From contig JAGVCW010000017.1 of the NCBI GenBank assembly GCA_020059045.1, forward strand, positions 1 through 37,372: a DNA stretch of 37,372 nt, given 5' to 3'. Positions 15,678 through 23,784 of the stretch are shown one piece after another; the first letter of the stretch is position 1; each line of letters starts with the position of its first letter. The position numbers were made by a program, and so were the translations under genes. The DNA is from Minisyncoccota bacterium. Lineage in GTDB: Bacteria; Patescibacteriota; Minisyncoccia; Phycocordibacterales; Zambryskibacteraceae. A model generated the notes under the pieces. It was not told the origin of the DNA. It did not search any database and saw nothing but the letters and a program-made list of their open reading frames with translations.

Positions 15678-16916
15678 TCAAGCGAAAACTTTTTTTATTG
15701 GAACTTTGTGCTCATGTTTCTTCTCTGACTCTACCAATCTAACTTTCATATCTTTTAAAACATTCATAAAGGATATAAAGGCATCATAAGGGCTCTCATA
15801 TGGATTGAAATATTTATGCACATCGCCATCAGCAAACCATTTGGTACACATATAGTAGAAATGGTCAGATGTCTGCAACCTTCTCCAATCTTCAATGATA
15901 CTTTCATCTTGGCAGTTCTCTACCTTGGTTTCTAAGTCGTATATAGACTTGAGAGCATCTTCCTGCATTGCGTTTGACCTCCAAGCAGAAAGATCTCTTT
16001 CAATATCTGCCCATGAGGTATAGTGCGGTATATCAAGCTCAGCTACTGGGTTATATCTACTTACGACCTCCGATGGGGTGTGAAAGCGATTATCTTTATG
16101 TTTCAAAATCTCTCGCGGCAGAGCGGCAAGAAACTTAAATATTCCTGTGTCTTCCCACTGATGCTCACCGAATGTTTCATAATCCATAAAGAGGTTCACT
16201 GTCTCCCCTGCGCCATTTACTGCTCCAACCCATTGGCTAAACTTATCTGCAGTAAGTGGATACTCACTCCAATCTCTACTTCCAAATCTAAAAGCAATAT
16301 CGTCTGAGAGTTTATAATTCTTGAGAAGAAGCTTAATATTTTTTGTGCCCTTCGGCTTATATATAAAATTTGGGCTCCTCCAATCAAGTATGTGGTCAGC
16401 TCCTTCAGCTAGTATTCCTAAAAACCCCATGTCTTCGATAACTCGCGCAATTTCATTGCTATAAATTAATTCTGTGTTTCTAAAGACTTTCGGTGTCACA
16501 CCAAAGAGCTTCTCTATAAGTTCTCTGTGTTTCAATACTTGTTTTCTAAACTCATCTTGAGAGTAGAGAAACGAGAGTGAATGATAATAAGTCTCCGAAA
16601 GTAGCTCCACTTGACCAGTACCAACTAACTTTTGGAATGAGTCCAAAACGTCCTGCCCATAGTCTTCAAGTTGCTCGAGGAATACTCCTGACAGTGAGAA
16701 ACTAATTTTAAATTCAGGATGACGATTAAGCGCATCAAGTAAAACTGAATTTGCTGGAAGATAACACTTACTTGCCACCTTGCGCATGATCGCCTTGTTG
16801 TCGGTCTTGCCTTCAGTACTAGAAAAGTATTCCTTGTCCCTGCCTATATCAAATATCCTATAGCGTTTAATCCGCATCGGCTGATGCACTTGAAAATAAA
16901 AGCAGACACTAGGCAT
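15678..16916 (-). CDS. Glycoside hydrolase family 57 alpha-amylase-like enzyme
   Basis: 412 residues forming the (beta/alpha)7 barrel of GH57. Conserved regions are CFYFQVHQPMRIKRYR (5-20, His-Gln-Pro motif), LSLSGVFLEQL-like SFSLSGVFLEQLE, the nucleophile region FRNTELIY (Glu near 148) and the acid-bearing FMDYETFGEHQ (Asp near 244). The family cleaves alpha-1,4-glucans or transfers glucan chains, and which it does here cannot be told. No signal peptide, so cytosolic. It neighbours a GT4 glucan-synthase-like gene and, across the DGR, a GH15 gene. That suggests storage and use of a glycogen-like polymer. Confidence 0.94.
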   Translation of the reverse strand: MPSVCFYFQVHQPMRIKRYRIFDIGRDKEYFSSTEGKTDNKAIMRKVASKCYLPANSVLLDALNRHPEFKISFSLSGVFLEQLEDYGQDVLDSFQKLVGTGQVELLSETYYHSLSFLYSQDEFRKQVLKHRELIEKLFGVTPKVFRNTELIYSNEIARVIEDMGFLGILAEGADHILDWRSPNFIYKPKGTKNIKLLLKNYKLSDDIAFRFGSRDWSEYPLTADKFSQWVGAVNGAGETVNLFMDYETFGEHQWEDTGIFKFLAALPREILKHKDNRFHTPSEVVSRYNPVAELDIPHYTSWADIERDLSAWRSNAMQEDALKSIYDLETKVENCQDESIIEDWRRLQTSDHFYYMCTKWFADGDVHKYFNPYESPYDAFISFMNVLKDMKVRLVESEKKHEHKVPIKKVFA

Positions 16917-16922
16917 ACAAAT

Positions 16923-17387
16923 AGTCTGTAAAGTTATTAAAGTCTATAAAGTCCTTAAAGCTTGAGATTCTTCTAGTCAATTTAATTTAATTATGAATCC
17001 TGATAACATTTTTGAAATTTCTTCTACCATTTCATACAAACGTTTGAAATCTTTTTCTGAAATAAATTTTACTTCTTTTGCAATATATACCATTGATCTT
17101 ACTTCTGCACTTGATCCCTTTGCCATAAACAGATAGTGCTTAAGCTCTTTATCCCCTCTCCTCTCAAAACCTTCAGCAATATTATTCATTATCGAAACTG
17201 AAGCTCTTTGTAACTGGTCACGGAAACTCCAGTCCTTGCAATCTTTCAATATAGAGTATACATCCACTACCAAATTCTTCGACTTCTGCCAAACTAGTAT
17301 GTCTTCAAATCTTTCGATTTTCATCACCTTTATATTTATCGACCTTTTTGCTTGATATCTTCCCCGACTTTCCTGACTTTACAGACT
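16923..17387 (-). mobile_element. Four-helix-bundle gene flanked by inverted AAAGTC-type repeats
   Basis: AGTCTGTAAAGT at 16923-16934 is the exact reverse complement of ACTTTACAGACT at 17376-17387. Next to both lie further short units of the same kind (AAAGTC/GACTTT, spaced by 3-6 bases: 16940-16955 and 17366-17398). The four-helix-bundle gene is the only gene between them, so the unit looks like a cassette placed between GH57 and the GT4 gene. Exact ends are uncertain. Confidence 0.5.
16977..17324 (-). CDS. Four-helix bundle protein (S23/IVP family)
   Basis: 115 residues from the ATG at 17324; a GTG directly before it (17327) is also possible, with AAAGG just upstream. Signatures are FEDILVWQKSKNLVVDVYS (near 6-24) and the family hallmark DQLQRASVSIMNNIAEGFERR (near 37-57), then a helical tail. 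The family was named for proteins encoded in 23S rRNA intervening sequences. Function is not established, though binding to structured RNA has been suggested. Avd of DGRs is a distant relative, but this gene has the S23-type hallmark and a true Avd exists at 13262-13711. Confidence 0.9.
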   Translation of the reverse strand: MKIERFEDILVWQKSKNLVVDVYSILKDCKDWSFRDQLQRASVSIMNNIAEGFERRGDKELKHYLFMAKGSSAEVRSMVYIAKEVKFISEKDFKRLYEMVEEISKMLSGFIIKLN

Positions 17388-17403
17388 CTGTAGACTTTCC
17401 GAC

Positions 17404-18627
17404 TCATAACTCGTTATATAGAATTATACATTTCTCTGCGGCATTCTTCCAATTTACATTTTTTATCTGAGCACGAGAGTTCTCTCCAAGCGTCTTTTGT
17501 AAAGCTGGATGCTCTAAAACAGCAATTATTTTACTAGCCATTTCGTCCACATCCCAGAAATCAGCTTTAAGGGCATGGGTTAAAACCTCGCCAACACCTG
17601 CGTTCCGTGATATAAGCGTGGGTACATTCTGCATGGCAGCTTCAAGAGGCGTAATGCCAAACGGCTCTGAAACTGAGGGCATAACATATATATCGGAGGA
17701 TGCGTAAACACTATCCCGAAGCCCGTCTCTCAGAAATCCTGCAAATATAAACCTCTCACTCAATCCCTCTCTCGACACTTCCTCAAGCATACGTCCTTCC
17801 ATATCTCCACTACCTATAACCACAAAATATGCTTTCTTGTAATGCTCCAAAACTTTTTTTGCAGTTTTGACAAAGTAATCTGGTCCTTTCTGTAAAGTCA
17901 GACGGCCTACAAACAATATAATCTTGTTTCCCTCTTCTTTAAGTTTTTGTAAGTATACGGGAATACTATTTTTTTCTTTAAAATCATTTTCGTCAATTCC
18001 GTTGTGGATCACTCTTATTTTGCTCGCAGGTATATCATAATTACTTATAAGAAGGTCTTTTGTGAAATTCGAAACCGCGATAATCTTGTCCGCCTTTTCC
18101 ATTCCCTCTTGTTCGACATCATAGACAAACGGGTTTACTGATCCACTTCCTACTCGATCAAATTCTGTTGCGTGAACATGGACCACAAGAGGTTTGCCGG
18201 ACACTTTCTTTGCCTCAATACCTGCTAGAAATGATAGCCAGTCATGAGCATGAATTATGTCGAAATCTTCCTCAAGTGCAATCTCTCTTGCCAGTTCTGC
18301 ATATCTCAAAACTTCATCAAGAAGCGTATGCCCGTATTGACCACTTTTCCCTTTCGCTCGTGCATACTCGCTAGCCGTTAAGTATGGTGTAAGCCCAGTT
18401 TGTATTGGTTTAAGTTTTAAAGCGCCTAAGGTTGTGTCAGCGAAAATTATTTCGCAGTGAGAATCTTCTAGGGGAAACGATTTTGGTAGCACAAATGTAA
18501 CATCGACGCCTGCTGAAACAAGTGCGCGAGTTAAGCCCCAGCAAGCAACGCCAAGACCACCACTATTGTAGGGTGGGAATTCCCACCCAAACATAAGAAC
18601 TTTTTTATGTTCCATCTCCCAGATCAA
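17404..18627 (-). CDS. GT4-type glycosyltransferase, glycogen-synthase-like
   Basis: 407 residues with the GT-B fold. The N-terminal KVLMFGWEFPPYNSGGLGVACWGLTRALVSAGVDVTFVLP contains the Gly-Gly-Leu-Gly acceptor loop. The C-terminal domain has IILFVGRLTLQKGPDYFVKTA and the nucleotide-sugar EX7E motif in PSVSEPFGITPLEAAMQN (near 320-337). It probably makes alpha-glucan or a related sugar polymer; the acceptor cannot be told. A TTG start at 18627 is favoured because GGAG lies 7 nt upstream, while the ATG at 18615 has a GGGAG touching it. It precedes GH57 in the same direction. Confidence 0.93.
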   Translation of the reverse strand: MIWEMEHKKVLMFGWEFPPYNSGGLGVACWGLTRALVSAGVDVTFVLPKSFPLEDSHCEIIFADTTLGALKLKPIQTGLTPYLTASEYARAKGKSGQYGHTLLDEVLRYAELAREIALEEDFDIIHAHDWLSFLAGIEAKKVSGKPLVVHVHATEFDRVGSGSVNPFVYDVEQEGMEKADKIIAVSNFTKDLLISNYDIPASKIRVIHNGIDENDFKEKNSIPVYLQKLKEEGNKIILFVGRLTLQKGPDYFVKTAKKVLEHYKKAYFVVIGSGDMEGRMLEEVSREGLSERFIFAGFLRDGLRDSVYASSDIYVMPSVSEPFGITPLEAAMQNVPTLISRNAGVGEVLTHALKADFWDVDEMASKIIAVLEHPALQKTLGENSRAQIKNVNWKNAAEKCIILYNEL

Positions 18628-18711
18628 AGAAAAACTCCGCCAGGCACATGCCGTATTACTTCAATAAGTATACTACTAATTCCTCTATACTTCGTGGGGA
18701 AACGAACAGCT

Positions 18712-19347
18712 TTAAACTTTAGTCCGATACTTTCTATATAGAATAAAGGCGGCAAGTAGAACAATGCATGCAATAAGAACAAAATTCTCATATTGATTGA
18801 TCAATTCTGCGTAGTGGAGGTATAGATTTCCAAATTGGGAACCGATTAGTGCCAAAACAAGCACCCTTACCATAATTCCAAGTAGGCTTGAAACTACGTA
18901 CGTACGAAAAGGTATGCGCAGAACTCCAGCAAAAGCACTTATAACCACACTTGGAATAATAGGTATTGCCCTTGCAACAAAAATGAAAATCCCATCTTTT
19001 GGACCTTCTGCAAATTTCTTTTCAACATTTTCAACTTCCTGCCACTCTACTCCAAACCATTTTCCGTATCTAGTTATAAAAGGTCTGCCCAACCAATACG
19101 CAAGTCCGTATATAAAGAGTGAGCCAAGTGTCATGCCGACAGATGCAGGTATGAAAATTTTAAACACAAGCGCCCCCCAGAACTCGGACCCGAGTGTGTT
19201 TGTCAAAAAAAGAAAACCACTCATAAGCAACACCACAGAAGATGGTATAGGAGCTATAACTTCTTCTATTACTGACGCCAGAAATACGCCCAGTGCCCCA
19301 AGAGGAATAATGTGTATTTGGAGAAATGAAATAATTGCTTCAAACAT
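18712..19347 (-). CDS. DedA-family membrane protein (VTT domain)
   Basis: 211 residues with about five membrane segments. Family signs are EEVIAPIPSSVVLLMSGFLF (about 29-48) and FVARAIPIIPSVVISAFAGVLRIPFRTYV (about 122-150), the two re-entrant regions of DedA/VTT proteins with the conserved Arg and Gly. Some DedA proteins recycle undecaprenyl phosphate or move phospholipids, which would suit nearby surface-glycan genes, but the substrate here is unknown. It follows capA with a 3-bp gap, so they are co-transcribed. Confidence 0.92.
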   Translation of the reverse strand: MFEAIISFLQIHIIPLGALGVFLASVIEEVIAPIPSSVVLLMSGFLFLTNTLGSEFWGALVFKIFIPASVGMTLGSLFIYGLAYWLGRPFITRYGKWFGVEWQEVENVEKKFAEGPKDGIFIFVARAIPIIPSVVISAFAGVLRIPFRTYVVSSLLGIMVRVLVLALIGSQFGNLYLHYAELINQYENFVLIACIVLLAAFILYRKYRTKV

Positions 19348-19350
19348 GTA

Positions 19351-20355
19351 CTATAGTTTATCAAAGATATAAGGCTCGAACTTGTCAGTAAACTTGATCG
19401 GGATTGGAGTAACTGTTTTAATTTGATTTTTTTCTAAAATTACACTTAGCACCACACTTTGTCTTGTATCATGAGAAAAGTTTTGATCAAAGATAAAGTT
19501 ACCTAAGCTATATGCAATAAGACCTTCGTTATATTCCTCAATCTCTTGCACTACATGGGGATGATGCCCCACTACTATTTTCGCACCTGCATCAATAAAG
19601 GAACGTGCCAAGTCTTTTTGTGTCCAGTTCGCATTTGTTTTGTACTCCTCTCCCCAGTGTAAGGAGACTATCGTTACTTCACACAAATAATCTTTTGCAT
19701 TCTTTATATCAGCAATTATTTGCTCTTTGTTAAGTCTTGCCATTGCAGGTCCAGAGTGAACCGTGCCCCTACCCGCAGTAAACTCAGAATATCCAAGAAA
19801 ACAAAACACTTGACCTTTTTTCTCAAATCGCACATGGCTGTGTGCCTCATCATAATCCTTACCACCGCCTATTGTAGATATTCCTTGGGCTTCTAAATGC
19901 ATACGAGTATCTAGAAACGCATCATCTCCCCAATCAAAAGTGTGATTGTTTGCGATGGAAAGAACATCAAATCCAGCCCACTTAAGGCCTAGAATGACCC
20001 TAGGATCGGCTCGAAATGAGTAAATGCTACCCTGATCTACCCCTCGAGTAGAGATTGGTGTCTCGAGGTTCCCAAAAGCGATATCAGCTTCTTGAATTGT
20101 TTCGACCATTCGCGCGAAAGGAAAATTTGGATTGTCTTCACGATCAATAATTTTCCCAATTTGTCTTGAAAGCATTATGTCACCAACAAACACAAATTCT
20201 ACTGGGCTACTAAGAAAACTTGCAACGAAATTGTCTTCTCTTATAAAAAATACTAAGGCAATCATAACTACAACAAAAACCGGCCCAACAAATCTTTTAA
20301 ATTTCTTAAGTAGTTTGTTATGTGCTATTTTTATTTCTTTTTTCTTGTGCCCCAC
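19351..20355 (-). CDS. CapA/PgsA-like metallophosphatase, membrane-anchored
   Basis: 334 residues. A basic N-terminus and one signal-anchor helix (VGPVFVVVMIALVFFI) are followed by the PGA_cap fold: FVFVGDIMLSRQIG (about 53-66), FGNLETPIS, SIANNHTFDWG, VSLHWGEEY, AKIVVGHHPHVVQ and AYSLGNFIFDQ. These blocks hold the Asp, Asn and His metal ligands of calcineurin-like enzymes. Relatives act in poly-gamma-glutamate capsule production, while others have unknown substrates. It lies between secA and dedA in one transcription direction. Confidence 0.93.
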   Translation of the reverse strand: MGHKKKEIKIAHNKLLKKFKRFVGPVFVVVMIALVFFIREDNFVASFLSSPVEFVFVGDIMLSRQIGKIIDREDNPNFPFARMVETIQEADIAFGNLETPISTRGVDQGSIYSFRADPRVILGLKWAGFDVLSIANNHTFDWGDDAFLDTRMHLEAQGISTIGGGKDYDEAHSHVRFEKKGQVFCFLGYSEFTAGRGTVHSGPAMARLNKEQIIADIKNAKDYLCEVTIVSLHWGEEYKTNANWTQKDLARSFIDAGAKIVVGHHPHVVQEIEEYNEGLIAYSLGNFIFDQNFSHDTRQSVVLSVILEKNQIKTVTPIPIKFTDKFEPYIFDKL

Positions 20356-20395
20356 TTTTTATCCTTTCTTCTGTCCATAAAGTCTAGAAGTTTCG

Positions 20396-22921
20396 CTAGA
20401 TTTTCTTATGATGTGGTGCGTTGATTAAACCACATTGCTTATACTTGTAAGGCTTGCCTGTTTGAGGATTAATCGCGCCGCATGGACATGGATCATTTCT
20501 TCCTACACCTTCGCTCTTACCCGTACTTGGCACATGATTGCCTGTAATTCGAATGGCTGCTTCGTGTACTTCTTTAAGATTTCTTGTGTCGTCTTGTCTA
20601 ACCTCAACTCCGATGTTTGGCAATAAACGTATTATTTGATTTTCAACTCCCGCCTCCATTTCTTTGAATAATCTCAACCCTTCTCTCTTATATTCAACTA
20701 GAGGATCGCGTTGCCCGTATGCTCTCAAATTTACACTCCCACGTAGATAATCCATCATTTCTAGGTGCTCTACCCAGAATAGATCGATGGTTTGCAGTAC
20801 TACCATGCGTGCGACAGAGAGAAATCTTTCTTCGCCAAGCTCTTCCTTTTTCTTGTCTATCACATCACTTTCCTCCCGACCTGTAAGAATTTTGCCGAGA
20901 TACTCTGCTACAGCTTGCTTGTTACCCACAAGTATCATCCGTCGTGTTTCGTAAATAATCTTGCGCTGAAAGTTAAGAACGTCATCGTATTCAAGTACAT
21001 GTTTACGTGCATCAAAATGAAATCCCTCAATTCTCTCTTGAGCCTTCTCAAGAGCTCCTGTTACCATCCGATTTTCTATCGGCTCATCTTCTGCAATACC
21101 AAATCTGCCCATCATCTTTTTGATCGTGTCTGATGCAAACACTCGCATTAGATTGTCTTCAAGCGACACGAAGAATTGTGTCTCACCTGGGTCCCCTTGT
21201 CTTCCTGATCGTCCGCGAAGTTGGTTATCAATGCGCCTTGCTTCGTGTCTCTCTGTACCAAGAACAAAGAGTCCTCCGAGATTTTTCACCTCTTCATATT
21301 CTGCAAGCACTCCAGGATTCCCTCCAAGCTTAATATCAACTCCTCGGCCAGCCATGTTCGTTGCTATTGTTACAGCATTTTTCCTACCAGCTTGTGCGAC
21401 GATTTCTCCTTCTCTTTCATGATTTTTAGCATTGAGAATTTCGTGTCTGACACCCTCTTGAGTAAGATACTTCGAAAGCATTTCGTTCTTCTCTATTGAA
21501 ACAGTACCTACAAGGACTGGTTGTCCTTTCAGATTTCGCTCCTTTATATGACGAGCTATCGCCTGAAACTTGCCTGTTTCTGTTTGAAAAATAAGGTCAT
21601 TATGGTCATTCCTCGTGGCTTGTTTATTCGTAGGTATTACAACAGTACCCAATCCGTACACTCTGTAGAACTCTTCAGCAGAAGTTGCCGCCGTACCTGT
21701 CATACCAGCAAGTTTGTCATACATTCTGAAGTAGTTCTGGAATGTTATGGAAGCGTATGTTCTTGACTCTTTCTGCACCTCCACCCCTTCCTTCGCTTCA
21801 ATCGCCTGGTGGAGCCCCTCAGACCATCTACGGCCAGGCTGGAGTCTACCGGTGAATTCATCGACAATCACCACTTCACCCTCTCTGATTACATATTCTT
21901 TATCCAGGTGAAATAAAGCTTTTGCTCTTACGGAAGTCTCTAAATGGTGAACATATTTTATTCCTTTATCCGTGTATATATTATCAATACCCAGAAGCTT
22001 CTCGGCGTGGTCAATACCTTTGTCGGTAAGTGTTATTGCTTTAAGCTTTTCGTCTACTGTGTAGTCCTCATCTGGCACAAGCTTCATGGCAATCGCAGAA
22101 AATGTTCGGTATAGGCTCTCAGATTCGGTTGTTGGAGCAGATATTATAAGAGGAGTACGCGCTTCGTCTATAAGTATAGAGTCGATCTCGTCCACAATGG
22201 CGTAGTTGTATTCTCTTACACGCAATTTATCCTGTGTGTACTCTAGGTTGTCACGGAGATAATCAAATCCGAATTCGTTGTTTGTACCATATGTAATATT
22301 TGCGGCATATGCTTCAGTTCTTGTTACCGGCTTCAAAAAATCGCTAACAACATGGAAACTTCCTTTGGTATCCCGCTCTGTATCCTCATTGGTTAGTTGT
22401 TGGTCGTCGGTAGTTGGTTGTTGATCGTAAATAAACGAAGACTCATGGTTAATAACCGCAACTGATAAACCAAGAAAATTATAAATCTGACCCATCCAGA
22501 CAGCATCTCTGCGTGACAAGTAATCATTCACTGTCACCACATGAACTCCTTTTTCTTCAAGTGCGTTTAGGTAGGCTGGAAGTGTCGCAACAAGAGTCTT
22601 GCCTTCACCTGTTCTCATTTCTGAGATTTTACCCTCATGGAGAATTATTCCACCCATTAGCTGAACATCAAAGTGTCTCTGACCAAGAGTTCTTTTCGAA
22701 GCCTCGCGCACAAGTGCAAAAGCTTCGGGCAATACTTGGTCAAGAGTTTCCCCATTTTTAATTCTACTTTTAAAGTGTTCTGTCTTTTCTTTAAACTCTT
22801 CATCTTTTAGCAAAATCATTTCTTGCTCTAGCGAATTTATCTTTTCTACTATAGGTCGAATACGACCAAGCTCTCTTGACGTTTCGTCCCCGAATAACTT
22901 TTTTAGTGAGAAAAGACTCAT
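20396..22921 (-). CDS. secA: Preprotein translocase ATPase SecA
   Basis: 841 residues. Walker A is MRTGEGKTLVATLP (near 100-113) and the DEAD-like motif DEIDSILIDEARTPLIIS is near 240-257. Also present are the preprotein cross-linking domain, NMAGRGVDIKLGGN and RGRSGRQGDPG in helicase domain 2, and the wing and scaffold. A C-terminal zinc-type tail is GRNDPCPCGAINPQTGKPYKYKQCG. The tail has a longer loop than the usual CxCGSGKKYKxCC and only one terminal Cys. About 35 extra residues sit near 160-195, before REAYAANITYGTNNEFGFDY-like sequence, part of them encoded by a DNA repeat (22391-22427). It drives export of the many secreted proteins in the window. Confidence 0.98.
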   Translation of the reverse strand: MSLFSLKKLFGDETSRELGRIRPIVEKINSLEQEMILLKDEEFKEKTEHFKSRIKNGETLDQVLPEAFALVREASKRTLGQRHFDVQLMGGIILHEGKISEMRTGEGKTLVATLPAYLNALEEKGVHVVTVNDYLSRRDAVWMGQIYNFLGLSVAVINHESSFIYDQQPTTDDQQLTNEDTERDTKGSFHVVSDFLKPVTRTEAYAANITYGTNNEFGFDYLRDNLEYTQDKLRVREYNYAIVDEIDSILIDEARTPLIISAPTTESESLYRTFSAIAMKLVPDEDYTVDEKLKAITLTDKGIDHAEKLLGIDNIYTDKGIKYVHHLETSVRAKALFHLDKEYVIREGEVVIVDEFTGRLQPGRRWSEGLHQAIEAKEGVEVQKESRTYASITFQNYFRMYDKLAGMTGTAATSAEEFYRVYGLGTVVIPTNKQATRNDHNDLIFQTETGKFQAIARHIKERNLKGQPVLVGTVSIEKNEMLSKYLTQEGVRHEILNAKNHEREGEIVAQAGRKNAVTIATNMAGRGVDIKLGGNPGVLAEYEEVKNLGGLFVLGTERHEARRIDNQLRGRSGRQGDPGETQFFVSLEDNLMRVFASDTIKKMMGRFGIAEDEPIENRMVTGALEKAQERIEGFHFDARKHVLEYDDVLNFQRKIIYETRRMILVGNKQAVAEYLGKILTGREESDVIDKKKEELGEERFLSVARMVVLQTIDLFWVEHLEMMDYLRGSVNLRAYGQRDPLVEYKREGLRLFKEMEAGVENQIIRLLPNIGVEVRQDDTRNLKEVHEAAIRITGNHVPSTGKSEGVGRNDPCPCGAINPQTGKPYKYKQCGLINAPHHKKI
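22391..22427. repeat. Short degenerate repeat inside secA
   Basis: Plus-strand units GGTTAGTTGTT, GGTCGTCGGTAGTT and GGTTGTTGATCG follow each other and encode DQQPTTDDQQLTNED on the coding strand. Such 'QQPTTNNQQL' runs occur in other Parcubacteria proteins and look like an inserted repeat family. Confidence 0.6.
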
Positions 22922-23006
22922 ATATAGTAAGGCTCGAATTGTGGCCTAAATAAGCATAAATATGGCCAAATAAAGGGTTTGGACTACAATTTTAACACAA
23001 AAGAAA

Positions 23007-23035
23007 ACTCCGCGCTTCGTAGCGCGGAGTTTTTC
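23007..23035. terminator. Bidirectional intrinsic terminator
   Basis: 10-bp perfect stem ACTCCGCGCT/AGCGCGGAGT with loop TCGT. TTTTT follows on the plus strand; on the minus strand the stem is followed by TTCTTTTGT. On the minus strand it ends the 26-residue basic peptide gene. Confidence 0.8.
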
Positions 23036-23046
23036 TCTCAAACGAA

Positions 23047-23127
23047 TTAAGCTCTCTTTCGACGAGTAGCTTTCTTCTTTCGAGCAGGAGCCTTTTTCTT
23101 AGCTGCCTTTCTCTTTTTTGCTGCCAT
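23047..23127 (-). CDS. 26-residue highly basic histone-tail-like peptide
   Basis: ATG at 23127 to TAA at 23047, sequence beginning MAAKKRKAAKKKAPARKKKA and ending TRRKRA. More than half of the residues are Lys or Arg, and the rest are almost all Ala, Pro and Thr, like H1-type or AAKK-repeat nucleoid proteins that recur in Parcubacteria. It is followed 11 bp later by a strong terminator. Its leader holds an imperfect inverted repeat (GCGACT...AGTCGC, 23139-23170). No clear Shine-Dalgarno site is seen. DNA or RNA binding is inferred from composition only. Confidence 0.7.
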   Translation of the reverse strand: MAAKKRKAAKKKAPARKKKATRRKRA

Positions 23128-23303
23128 ATATTTTGGGAGCGACTACAGAGTGCGTACGCAGTGCAGTCGCGAGAATTTATTTTTCTAAAGTTCACTGAAT
23201 ATGTTGCTCGCGACGACACTCGCAAACAACAATTATTCGACCTGAAATAATTATCGTACAACTGAGCCACACATACAATATTTTTTTCATTTCATATGTG
23301 GAT

Positions 23304-23601
23304 AACCCCCCACCACTTTATGCATCAAGACTTGCTGAAATTCTCTTTATTAATTCTCTGTAACTATTTTTAAATTGTTTAAGTTTTCTTTCGCGATCAA
23401 AAGCATCAATTCTAGATTTATATGCTTCATAATAAATTAGATTAAATGGTCCTCTACTTTTTGTACTTTTTGATTTATTTGAATTATGTTCAGCAAGTCT
23501 TCTGCGAAGATCATTGGTACACCCTATGTACAACTTAGTATCTACACTGCTTCTAATCAAGTAAAGGTAATACATAAAAATGCATAAAGTGGTGGGGGGT
23601 T
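23304..23601 (-). mobile_element. GIY-YIG cassette 2 bounded by 22-bp perfect inverted repeats
   Basis: The left arm (23304-23325, starting AACCCCCCACCACTTT) is the exact reverse complement of the right arm (23580-23601). The 298-bp unit contains one gene, whose stop codon lies in the left arm. The ends differ in sequence from cassettes 1 and 3 but the plan is the same. TGTGGATAA, a DnaA-box match, touches the left end (23297-23305). Confidence 0.75.
23318..23575 (-). CDS. Small GIY-YIG endonuclease
   Basis: 85 residues from the ATG at 23575. The reading frame extends further upstream (to 23635), but that would encode the inverted-repeat arm, and all relatives start MYYxYxIxSS. Motifs: MYYLYLIRSSVDTKLYIGCTNDLRRRLAEHN with the two Tyr/Gly strands and conserved Arg, then GPFNLIYYEAYKSRIDAFDRERKLKQFK with the Glu. 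Single domain, no DNA-binding extension, no good ribosome-binding site. Its C-terminus (SLDA) is encoded within the left arm. Confidence 0.9.
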   Translation of the reverse strand: MYYLYLIRSSVDTKLYIGCTNDLRRRLAEHNSNKSKSTKSRGPFNLIYYEAYKSRIDAFDRERKLKQFKNSYRELIKRISASLDA

Positions 23602-23742
23602 TGCATCCAATCGCGGAGAGTGGGGCTAGCTCCAAAACAAATGTCTATTTGTGAGTGCGTCCACTCTCCACGGCTGAGCACAAACTACATTTAATATATC
23701 CTTTTTGTAAAAGTTCGCAATACTTAACACAATACAGAATTT

Positions 23743-23770
23743 GTAATAAAAATACTGCCTTAATGGCAGT
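23743..23770 (-). terminator. Intrinsic terminator after the 24060 gene
   Basis: On the minus strand, ACTGCC/GGCAGT with a 5-base loop (23754-23770) is followed by ATTTTTATTAC. It lies 15 bp past the stop codon at 23785. Confidence 0.75.
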
Positions 23771-23784
23771 GTATCACTTGCAAC

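Noticed and set aside
16977-17327. Four-helix-bundle protein as the Avd of the DGR
   Set aside because: It has the S23-type QLQRASVSIMNNIAEG hallmark and lies beyond GH57. A gene with true Avd features is next to the RT.
22992-23270. 92-residue frame over the basic peptide
   Set aside because: It runs through a terminator hairpin in another frame; the 26-residue Lys/Arg frame fits known peptides and ends before the terminator.
23318-23635. Longer N-terminus of the second GIY-YIG protein
   Set aside because: The extra 20 residues would be encoded by the inverted-repeat arm, and relatives begin at MYYxY.
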